Below, in pieces: positions 1-6,060 of a stretch of 6,060 nucleotides of DNA (its first letter is position 1; each line of letters starts with the position of its first letter). The notes beneath the pieces were generated by a model. It did no database searches. It was given only the letters and a program-made list of their open reading frames with translations, and was not told the DNA's origin. Origin of the DNA: JAYEHL01 sp041653935 (GTDB lineage: Bacteria; Chloroflexota; Dehalococcoidia; E44-bin15); the NCBI GenBank assembly GCA_041653935.1, contig JBAZEO010000130.1:1-6060 (forward strand), written 5' to 3'. The translations under genes and the position numbers were made by a program.

Positions 1-105
1 CACTGCCACCACTACGAACAAATTAACGCTCACGCCGTGAAGCTCGGCAACATCGATACGCGGGTTGTCTCGCTGGAACAGTGGCGAGTCCGCGAAGAGG
101 CGTAA
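1..105 (+). CDS. 3' end of a truncated upstream gene, probable coiled-coil C-terminus
   Basis: Frame 1 is open from the window edge to a TAA at 103-105, giving 34 residues that begin HCHHYEQINAHAVKLGNIDT and end VSLEQWRVREEA. Hydrophobic residues at roughly 3-4 spacing (I8, V13, L15, I18, V22, L25, W28) suggest an amphipathic helix or short coiled coil. The ending 'hydrophobic-x-x-LE-x-W' resembles C-termini of small phage coiled-coil proteins such as holin-associated or XhlA-like proteins, but this is only a likeness and no family can be assigned. The next gene follows after 39 bases (or 15 if the alternative ATG at 121 is used), in the same direction and without a visible terminator, so the two may be co-transcribed. 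The start lies outside the window. Confidence 0.6.
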   Translation, partial: HCHHYEQINAHAVKLGNIDTRVVSLEQWRVREEA

Positions 106-144
106 CACTGCTGAGTTCTCATGGAACCATGTGTGGAAAATAGC

Positions 145-3100
145 ATGAAATCACGCATAGTCATAAGCACCGTAGCTCTGTTTCTGCTGGCCGGATCGGC
201 ATTCGGGCAGGGAATCCTCGGAGGCGGAATGATTGGCGGCGGTGGCGATCTTGCCAAAAAGTTGTCGCCAATCCTATACGTGGATATGCGCACGGCCAAC
301 ATGACGTTTCCCGGCGGCGAGGCGACCGAAGGCGCAAAGATCAGCGCGATCACGTCCGCCGACGCTAATGGCTATTCGTTCACTCAGGCCACCGCCGACT
401 ACCAACCTGTCTTGCGGTTGGATTATTTCGGCACCGGAATGCACGGTCTGGAGTTTGACGGTGACGACTACCTTGAATGCACGTCCGCTGCCGCATTTGG
501 CACCACCGGCTCGATGATGATGCAAGTCAAGCAGCCGACTGCTGCGTTAGTCGTCGCGTTTGCGTCTCACAACACTGGCACATCGTATGGCACGATGTTT
601 GTGCCGCGATACAACACCATTGGCAATCGGGCTCTTACTCAAATCGCTTGGTCGACGGGCGGTACGATCAATTCGTCTGGCGACGTGGTCGTCGATGGAA
701 ATTCGCACTTGATCGAAACGTACCAGAGCACGGCTGGCCAGAGAATCGGTCATGTGATGGACGGAAACGAGCTGATTCAAAACGCTGGTGGCGATACTCG
801 ATGGTGGGGCACGACGACCGGACGAAACAACATGACCATCGGGTGCCAGCATCATTCTGGGACAACTCACAGATACTTCTTTATCGGAGTGATTGGACGG
901 ATCGGGTTTTTCCCGGCGCATGATCCGTACACGAGAGCGATGGCAAGGACCGCAATGAAGGGCAATCTCTCGACCGCTTATGCGTACAAGCAGGAAATCA
1001 CTATTCCAGGTGCAAAGGTATCTGGAGACGGCGTGTTGACCGCGTTTCCGGCCTGCATCAAAAACATCGGCCGCAACGCCTACATTCGCGGGGCGGATTA
1101 CCAGTACCGGGATTTGTACGTCACAGACACCACGGGCACCGTGCAGCCACATGAGGTGGTTCCGATTCATCACGAGTTCTGCATAGGAGGCTGGTGGAAT
1201 TGGTTTAATGGAACCGCTGCGAACATCGCTCAGTATCGATCTGATGCGGGGGCCGCTGGCAAGACGTTTCTCGGCGTCGTGAAGTACGACAAGCAAGTCG
1301 TCGTGGAGTATGATCACAGTGCTGGCACCATGACCGAGACGGAAATACACACCGCATCGCCGTCCTCGATCGAGGCGGACGATCATAACGACCCGGCAAT
1401 TTTGATTCGCGAAAGCGATGACAAGCTGGTCGCGTTTTACACGACGCACAATGGCCCCTACCTGCATTATCGGTTGTCCACGAACGCTCTCGACTCGACG
1501 GCCTGGGGGGACAGCGTCGATCTCGATTATGACTCGTCCGACTATCAGGTCACCTACCCACAGGTGATTCAGCTCAACGATGAGGAGAACGATCCGATCT
1601 ATTGCTTCCACCGTCGCCGCGAGCAGGGGCCGCACAAAGACGCATGGGGCTATATCAAGAGCAACGATAACCCGCTGTCGTTCAGCGAATACGTCCCGGT
1701 CGTCTACGGCAAGGGCACAGAGGACACGGCGTATTTGTACGCCATCTTCCAAAAATACGATGACGGGCGGATTGACTGCAACATCACCAGTTGCGCCCCT
1801 ACGTTTTCGCTGGACAATGCGCTGTATCACATCTACTACGACGGCGGGAGCTGGTATCAGCTAGGCAGCGAAACAGCTTTGACGCTGCCCGTGACGGTTG
1901 ACGATTTGACACCCGTGTTTGATAGCGCGGTGGACACGGTATGGTGTGAGCGATTTACGTGGGACGAGAGCGGCTACCCGATCCTATTTTTCACGCGATA
2001 CAGCCAGCCAACAGCGGTTACGGATCTTCGGAGGCAATCGTTGTGGGAGACCCGGTGGAGCGGAACGGCCTGGAGCGAAACCAAAGTGGCAGACACAGGC
2101 ACAGGCCCATGGGCGGGCGTACCGAGTTATTCTGGATCGGTGGCACCCGATTACTACGACCACAACCGCATTTTTGCGGGCGTGGAAGTGGAGGACGTGT
2201 ACGAGATTCAGGAGTTCTACCGAGATTATCGAGGCCAGTGGCGGCACGTTGGTGATGTCACGAAGGATTCGACGACCCACAATTACCGACCGATTTCTGT
2301 TGCAGGGTACGACGAGACGAAACTGCATCACCTCGTTTGGCAGCGATTCAACGATAAGGAACCGACCAATGCGATTTCATCCATTCGCACATGGCCATGC
2401 GATGCGGACATCTATTGCAAGACCGATTTGAACGGGACAACTGGAAAGACTCTGCGGCTGCGATATGGCAACAAGGTGGATGTAGACAACGACGGAACGC
2501 TCGCGTGGGACAGCAACTATCAACTGGTAACACACATGAGTGCCCCGTTTGAGCGTGGCCCGTGGTATCTGGGCGATTCGACAGGGAAAACGACGCCCTA
2601 TTGGTACGGCATGATCGCAAATCAAGAATGGTATTTCCCGATGCCCGTAACGTCCTCTGGTGGGCATATGTTTGACGCCGGGCTTGTTGTGCCTGGGTAT
2701 ATTTCCCCGTCGATCGCGATGGGGAACTGGACTGGATTCACCGTAGAGGCGTGGGTGCAGGGCGATCTCAGCGGTGATCAGTCGATACTTAGCAACCTCA
2801 CCGCGAATTGGGCCACGATGAAGCTGCGAGTGGAGGACACGACCGGGCATGTCGAAGGCTATTTCTACGCCGCCGAAAATACGCTCGTGACTCATGACAC
2901 GGAAGCTGTAGCCCTGACCGCCGCCACTCCGACTTGGCTCTGGACGACATGGGACGGCTCGAATTTTGTCGTCGGCAAGAACGCAACACTCTCTTCGATC
3001 GCAGCCAGCTACACTGACATGGACAAGGATTCGTACTTGTCCAGGCTGGACATTGGAGCCGCTGGAAACAGCACGGAGCTGTGGAAAGGCTACATGGGCG

Positions 3101-4782
3101 AGGTGCGAATTAGTTCCGCTGGCCGCTCAGCAGATTGGATGGCCACAGAATACACAGCGTGGACGGACGCGGCGTTTTACACATCAGGAGGGAGAGCACC
3201 GTGGTGGGATGTCACTGCCCCGCCGACGTATGGGACGGAGCTGTTGACGAATACCGGATTCGAGACGGCTGGAACCAATGGCGGAACTATCTCAGGTACT
3301 CTCACGGCGACAGTAGCTCGTGACGCGAGTAATGTGGCAACAATCAATACTGCCACGTCTCATGGATTATCAAACGGAAATAAAGTAAATATATATTTGT
3401 GTACTGATACGACGTTCAATGCGACGGGCGTTACCGTTACTGTTACTGATGCGGATACGTTTACATATGCGAATAGCGGGAGTGAAACGGCGGAGACGCC
3501 CGACGTGGGTGGCATAGTAGAGACAGATGTATTTAGTGGGTGGGGCGAAACAACCCGTAGTGGAGAGACTATTATGGGTTCACTAACGGCCGACACAACT
3601 GATGTGCATTCCGGCAGCAAATCAGTAAAAATCACATCCTATTCTTCATCCAATGCTTATGTAAATCAGGCGGTCGTCGCTTCCGCAAGTACGACGTACC
3701 ACATTGAGTTTTGGACGCATGGCAACGGGGGCACCGCCTCTGGCAGATACAGTGCTCTTGGATATAACGGTTCAACATGGGAAACTTTGCTTGCGATAAC
3801 AAGTACAGGGGTTAATGGTACAAATTGGACTAAAGTAGCTTTTGATGTTACTACCGCATCCAATCATTCGCAAATTCGACTCTCGTTGTATTCTACGGGA
3901 GATGTAGTATGGTTCGACGACGTATCCCTGAAACAGATCACCACCGCCGCCATCAACAATGGTGGCTTCGAGGACTGGACGGTTCCGTCGGCTGCCCAGC
4001 TCGTGGCCAATCCATACTTCACAGCAGCGACGACGAATTGGACAGGCTTACGCACCGTTCTGACGAGTGCTGCTGGTGGTGTCGATGGAAACTGCTTGAC
4101 TATCACTAACGATGCTGAAGTAGGGACACATTATGCCACGTCGGATGCGATTACAACGGTCATAGGTGCGGTGTACAAACTAACGGCATGGCACAAAAAC
4201 GGGAGCACCACGGGCAAAATCTATGTTGGCACCTCGCAGTATGGCTCACAATTATATCTCGGCGGAACCATTAGTGATGCCGATTGGGCAAAGAAGGAAA
4301 TTTACTTCACGGCAACGACCACGACAACCTACATCACGCTTGTGAACAGCAGCAGTGTTGAAGGCAATACGACGTTATTCGATTCCGTAGAGTGTAATCG
4401 CGTCCCCTCCGACGCAACCAGCTGGACGGAATCGGTTGCGGGTAGGTCCCTAATCAGGAGAGCGGACGTAGCGACCGACGTGCAAAACGGCTCGCACTCT
4501 CTGGCGATGATAGTTGATGCAACTCCGAACAAGGCGGCGATTCAGCAGGCATCAGTCCTCACGGCAGGAGTAGTATACGATTACACGGTGTATCTCAAGG
4601 CGGCAGAGGGAACGCCGGTGGTGAAAGTCGGTACTGCGACCACCAACAACTCCCACACACTCACGACCAGTTGGGTAGCGTACTCTGGATCGTTCACCGC
4701 AGACGCTGCTACGCTGGAGATTTCATGTGCTACCGCGTCGGCAACCGTCTATGTCGATTCGGTGACGATCAGAGGCAAATAA
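145..4782 (+). CDS. Giant secreted multidomain protein: LamG, DUF2341 with embedded BNR_4-type propeller, LamG, three CBM-like sandwiches
   Basis: This 1545-residue protein is probably a surface adhesion or glycan-recognition factor, such as a phage fibre-like or secreted carbohydrate-active protein. I chose ATG 145 because it begins a good Sec signal peptide: MKSR, a hydrophobic core, then likely cleavage after AFG before QG. An in-frame ATG at 121 would add eight residues ahead of it; neither start has a strong ribosome-binding site. A Gly-rich linker (residues 25-34) follows. Domains: LamG-like (about 41-282); first half of DUF2341 (283-343); BNR_4-type beta-propeller (about 345-750) with GGWW at 348-351 and DDHN at 412-415; second half of DUF2341 with RLRYGN (771-776) and a DSTG further on; second LamG (about 841-1015) ending with EVRISSAGRSADW; CBM_4_9-like sandwich A (1029-1265) carrying an embedded module (1053-1125); sandwich C (1270-1282 plus 1420-1545) interrupted by sandwich B (1286-1419). 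Cysteines in the propeller suit an exported, disulfide-bonded protein. Enzyme activity is unproven; domain names come from recalled motif patterns. Confidence 0.9.
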   Translation: MKSRIVISTVALFLLAGSAFGQGILGGGMIGGGGDLAKKLSPILYVDMRTANMTFPGGEATEGAKISAITSADANGYSFTQATADYQPVLRLDYFGTGMHGLEFDGDDYLECTSAAAFGTTGSMMMQVKQPTAALVVAFASHNTGTSYGTMFVPRYNTIGNRALTQIAWSTGGTINSSGDVVVDGNSHLIETYQSTAGQRIGHVMDGNELIQNAGGDTRWWGTTTGRNNMTIGCQHHSGTTHRYFFIGVIGRIGFFPAHDPYTRAMARTAMKGNLSTAYAYKQEITIPGAKVSGDGVLTAFPACIKNIGRNAYIRGADYQYRDLYVTDTTGTVQPHEVVPIHHEFCIGGWWNWFNGTAANIAQYRSDAGAAGKTFLGVVKYDKQVVVEYDHSAGTMTETEIHTASPSSIEADDHNDPAILIRESDDKLVAFYTTHNGPYLHYRLSTNALDSTAWGDSVDLDYDSSDYQVTYPQVIQLNDEENDPIYCFHRRREQGPHKDAWGYIKSNDNPLSFSEYVPVVYGKGTEDTAYLYAIFQKYDDGRIDCNITSCAPTFSLDNALYHIYYDGGSWYQLGSETALTLPVTVDDLTPVFDSAVDTVWCERFTWDESGYPILFFTRYSQPTAVTDLRRQSLWETRWSGTAWSETKVADTGTGPWAGVPSYSGSVAPDYYDHNRIFAGVEVEDVYEIQEFYRDYRGQWRHVGDVTKDSTTHNYRPISVAGYDETKLHHLVWQRFNDKEPTNAISSIRTWPCDADIYCKTDLNGTTGKTLRLRYGNKVDVDNDGTLAWDSNYQLVTHMSAPFERGPWYLGDSTGKTTPYWYGMIANQEWYFPMPVTSSGGHMFDAGLVVPGYISPSIAMGNWTGFTVEAWVQGDLSGDQSILSNLTANWATMKLRVEDTTGHVEGYFYAAENTLVTHDTEAVALTAATPTWLWTTWDGSNFVVGKNATLSSIAASYTDMDKDSYLSRLDIGAAGNSTELWKGYMGEVRISSAGRSADWMATEYTAWTDAAFYTSGGRAPWWDVTAPPTYGTELLTNTGFETAGTNGGTISGTLTATVARDASNVATINTATSHGLSNGNKVNIYLCTDTTFNATGVTVTVTDADTFTYANSGSETAETPDVGGIVETDVFSGWGETTRSGETIMGSLTADTTDVHSGSKSVKITSYSSSNAYVNQAVVASASTTYHIEFWTHGNGGTASGRYSALGYNGSTWETLLAITSTGVNGTNWTKVAFDVTTASNHSQIRLSLYSTGDVVWFDDVSLKQITTAAINNGGFEDWTVPSAAQLVANPYFTAATTNWTGLRTVLTSAAGGVDGNCLTITNDAEVGTHYATSDAITTVIGAVYKLTAWHKNGSTTGKIYVGTSQYGSQLYLGGTISDADWAKKEIYFTATTTTTYITLVNSSSVEGNTTLFDSVECNRVPSDATSWTESVAGRSLIRRADVATDVQNGSHSLAMIVDATPNKAAIQQASVLTAGVVYDYTVYLKAAEGTPVVKVGTATTNNSHTLTTSWVAYSGSFTADAATLEISCATASATVYVDSVTIRGK
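1177..2394 (+). other. Region encoding a BNR_4-type (sialidase-like fold) beta-propeller
   Basis: Residues about 345-750 of the giant protein. It opens with CIGGWWNWF, then has YDH (H391), a DDHNDPAIL block (H414), FYTTHN, TYPQ (Y471) and an HRRR segment (R490-R492). These repeat the conserved landmarks of BNR_4 proteins. That fold group includes ulvan-lyase-type propellers (PL24/PL25), which use His, Tyr and Arg for catalysis. Several W/Y-G-x-x-W strands later (SGTAWSETKV, YRGQWRHVGDV) fit further blades. Glycan binding is likely; lyase activity is only a possibility. Confidence 0.7.
3301..3519 (+). other. Region encoding a phage-type GHGL/FCCH-like beta module, locally AT-rich
   Basis: Residues about 1053-1125 of the giant protein. 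The pattern is VATINTATSHGLSNGNKVNI, then TTFNATGVTVTVTDADTFTY and a closing GGIV strand. This 'HGL..G..V.I......N.T..VT..D..TFTY' signature recurs in phage tail and fibre proteins and is often annotated as FCCH-like. Bases 3361-3420 contain only 17 G/C in 60, against 35 in 60 at 2521-2580. The module interrupts a CBM-like sandwich whose first strand (LLTNTGFE) lies just upstream. Confidence 0.65.
4000..4401 (+). other. Region encoding a CBM-like sandwich nested inside another
   Basis: Residues about 1286-1419 of the giant protein form a full sandwich. It has an opening LVANPYFTAATTNWTG, a central YKLTAWHKNG strand and a closing TLFDSVECNR strand, the usual order in CBM_4_9-like domains. Before it lies INNGGFEDWTVPS, which starts a different sandwich; after it comes VPSDATSWTES, QNGSHSLAM and finally VYVDSVTIRG, which complete that outer sandwich. 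The embedded unit therefore appears to be a whole domain inserted into a loop. Confidence 0.65.
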
Positions 4783-4838
4783 CGGCGGTGAACACAAAGG
4801 ACAAACGATAGAGCTGAGTTGTCAATAGACTCTGTAGT

Positions 4839-4846
4839 GAGAGAAG
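4839..4846 (+). promoter_or_regulatory. Likely ribosome-binding site of the metalloprotease gene
   Basis: The purine run GAGAGAAG ends two bases before ATG 4849, with its GAGAG core five bases away. Together with the signal peptide that begins at this ATG, it supports this start over the in-frame TTG at 4819, which would add ten residues ahead of the signal peptide. Confidence 0.45.
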
Positions 4847-4848
4847 CC

Positions 4849-5469
4849 ATGAAACGCCTGTTACTTGCAATCATCTGCCTGCTGCTCTTGCCGATCGTGG
4901 GCGATGCCCGCACGATTTCGGTGGGCTACCAGATGGGAATGGAGAAATACTATCCCGGCGCGTGGTCCGCCTTGGACTCTGGTAGGCGAGAGGCGTTCCG
5001 CGAGTGGGCCAAGTGGGCCAACATCACCTGGGCGGGATCGAGTCGCCCAAACCTGTACATCCGGCCAACAGGCAGCTCGACGGTTTGGGGGTATTACCAG
5101 AACAACTCAATCTACGTCACCTACTCGCGGAAGGTCTGGAAAACGGATGCCCAGTGGAAGGACGCGAAGATTTGGAAGTCGCTTTTCCTCCACGAATTGG
5201 GCCACTACCTGATCCTTCCGACCAGCCATTGCGACAACCCAGTGCCCGGCACGTCGGGCAGATGCCTCATGACCATCAAGAGCGGACGACAGGCCAAGCT
5301 GTGCCCGACCTGCCTGAAGCGGCTTCAAGCCAAGTACGGCAAGCCCAAAGCGGCCGCTGTCGAAGAGGCGGTTGTCGATGAACCGCTGATCGTACTGGGG
5401 GAATGCGCGTGTGAATGCAAACAGTCGCCGCTAAGAAGGCGGCGCGAATCACGAACTGAGAGGGATTGA
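4849..5469 (+). CDS. Secreted archaemetzincin-like zinc metalloprotease
   Basis: A 206-residue predicted exported peptidase. The signal peptide MKRLLLAIICLLLLPIVGDA is probably cleaved after A20. Residues 46-75 (REAFREWAKWANITW, then NLYIRP) resemble the early helix and strand of matrixin/metzincin folds. The active-site helix has HELGH (H115, E116, H119), with a candidate third zinc ligand H127. Then come C128, C139-L-M141 and C152-P-T-C155, followed by LKRLQ. The order HExxH, HC, CxM, CxxC matches archaemetzincins (peptidase family M54), whose four cysteines bind a structural zinc, and the length fits that family. The spacing does not: the third His is two residues later than in HExxHxxGxxH, the metzincin Gly is absent, C128 to C139 has 10 intervening residues instead of 4, and M141 to C152 has 10 instead of 17. 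The tail holds CACEC (186-190) and an Arg-rich end (RRRR at 196-199). The gene is 66 bases after the giant gene and 2 bases before the next, so it is probably in one operon. Target unknown. Confidence 0.8.
   Translation: MKRLLLAIICLLLLPIVGDARTISVGYQMGMEKYYPGAWSALDSGRREAFREWAKWANITWAGSSRPNLYIRPTGSSTVWGYYQNNSIYVTYSRKVWKTDAQWKDAKIWKSLFLHELGHYLILPTSHCDNPVPGTSGRCLMTIKSGRQAKLCPTCLKRLQAKYGKPKAAAVEEAVVDEPLIVLGECACECKQSPLRRRRESRTERD
5461..5464 (+). promoter_or_regulatory. Shine-Dalgarno site for the small beta-sandwich gene
   Basis: AGGG inside the purine run GAGAGGGA (5458-5465) lies seven bases before ATG 5472, within the last codons of the protease gene. It favours ATG 5472 over the in-frame TTG at 5466, which is too close to the site. 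Confidence 0.6.
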
Positions 5470-5471
5470 AG

Positions 5472-5954
5472 ATGATCGACCGAATCAAACGAACGAACGT
5501 CACCGGGCTCTTGCTGCTCGTCATCATGGCAATGGCCTGTTGGGCGGCGGTCCAGCCAGGCATCATCGCTGAAGACCAATCGAGCTACACGCTGTTTGGC
5601 CAAACCCCCAGGGAGATCAAACATTTCAACGTCACAACCACGACAACTGGCGACAATGAGGTCATCGCTGGGGTCACTGACAAGACGTTCCTGATCCTTG
5701 CCTGTTCGGTATTCTCAACCGACGAGTCTACTGCAAAGGTGGCATTCTACATGCACAGTGGCGCTCAGGCAGTAGCGGGGTCCGCGACCGGCAAGTTCCC
5801 GATCGACAAGACGGGTATCAGTGGATACGCAGGCTGGGTCATGGGCGCCAATACCTACGGATGGCTCAGTACAACAACTACAGGAGAAGCCTTGACCATC
5901 AACCTGGATGGCGACCAAACAGTGAACGTGATCGGCACCTACATCGAACTGTGA
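5472..5954 (+). CDS. Small phage-style beta-sandwich protein with N-terminal membrane signal
   Basis: A 160-residue protein of unknown function. The N-terminus (MIDRIKR, then a hydrophobic stretch at about 10-27, GLLLLVIMAMACWAAV) is a signal peptide or membrane anchor. C23 follows AMA, which is only a weak lipobox, so lipoprotein status is uncertain. From about residue 51 the chain is strand-rich: HFNV, a Thr run, EVIAGVTDKTFLILACSVF, AKVAFYMHSGAQAVAG, GWLSTTTTGEALTINLDG and a final TVNVIGTYIEL. The order 'I.G..D K.. .I L.., V.F. .SG, GW......GEAL.. .L, V.G. ..Y.' is familiar from small hypothetical phage and prophage proteins thought to be virion-associated sandwiches; that link is recalled, not computed. 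The gene starts two bases after the protease stop, so translational coupling is likely. A membrane signal on such a domain is odd for a virion protein and may point to an exported or periplasmic role. Confidence 0.8.
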   Translation: MIDRIKRTNVTGLLLLVIMAMACWAAVQPGIIAEDQSSYTLFGQTPREIKHFNVTTTTTGDNEVIAGVTDKTFLILACSVFSTDESTAKVAFYMHSGAQAVAGSATGKFPIDKTGISGYAGWVMGANTYGWLSTTTTGEALTINLDGDQTVNVIGTYIEL

Positions 5955-6060
5955 GATAAGCAAGCACAGGCAGCCAAGCACGTGTGTAAAGGCACTATAC
6001 ACCCCCCAAGTCTACTACGGGTCCTTCTGGCCGGAACCCCCATCGGGAACCCTGCCGCAT

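Noticed and set aside
121..144. Upstream in-frame ATG of the giant gene
   Set aside because: It would place eight residues (MEPCVENS) before a good signal peptide and has no convincing ribosome-binding site. It remains possible but is less likely than 145.
547..1830. Long minus-strand open frame of 427 codons opposite the giant gene
   Set aside because: It is antisense to a well-supported domain-bearing gene and its translation is rich in R, V and H without recognisable motifs, as expected for a shadow frame in GC-rich coding sequence.
4311..4330. Thr-codon-rich tract, similar to one at 5634-5648
   Set aside because: Both are runs of ACN codons within beta-strand-rich proteins; the likeness comes from codon composition and is not evidence of a DNA repeat.
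4783..4848. Promoter or terminator in the gap before the protease gene
   Set aside because: TTGTCA at 4819-4824 has no suitable -10 element at the right distance, and there is no stem-loop with a T-run.
6033..6052. Direct repeat GGAACCC at 6033-6039 and 6046-6052
   Set aside because: Only two short copies, no hairpin of useful length and no T-run, so neither a terminator nor a repeat array can be supported.
5982..6060. GTG-initiated open frame running off the window end (26 codons, beginning CKGTIHPPSLLR after the start)
   Set aside because: Too short, no clear ribosome-binding site and no recognisable motif. Another + strand frame is also open here but has no start codon.

Overview
The window looks like accessory or virion-protein sequence from a bacteriophage or prophage, most likely from an environmental metagenome. 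The cues are modular laminin-G-like, DUF2341 and carbohydrate-binding-type domains, a phage-type 'GHGL' beta module, a small phage-style beta-sandwich protein, and tightly packed genes all on the + strand. A planctomycete-like host would fit the domain set, the moderately high GC and the weak ribosome-binding sites, but the host is inference. There is no integrase, capsid, portal, terminase or tRNA gene here, so a bacterial chromosomal locus for secreted surface proteins cannot be excluded.

Layout: positions 1-105 are the 3' end of a truncated gene with a short, probably coiled-coil C-terminus. Positions 145-4782 hold one very large gene (1545 aa) that starts with a signal peptide. Its domains run: LamG-like, DUF2341 (split), BNR_4-type propeller, LamG-like, then three carbohydrate-binding-like beta-sandwiches. 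Positions 4849-5469 encode a secreted zinc metalloprotease with an archaemetzincin-like HExxH...HC...CxM...CxxC signature in altered spacing. Positions 5472-5954 encode a 160-aa protein with an N-terminal membrane segment or signal and a phage-style beta-sandwich. The last 106 bases show no convincing gene.

The main discovery candidate is the architecture of the giant protein. Three domains appear to be inserted inside other domains: a propeller within DUF2341, a GHGL/FCCH-like module within one sandwich, and a whole sandwich within another. The last two sit at the same point, just after the first strand of the host sandwich. The second candidate is the archaemetzincin-like protease next to it.

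Working model (inference): the giant protein is a glycan-binding, possibly glycan-cleaving, surface or adhesion factor. The protease and the small beta-sandwich protein are co-expressed with it, and all three carry Sec-type N-termini, which is unusual for a phage structural module.
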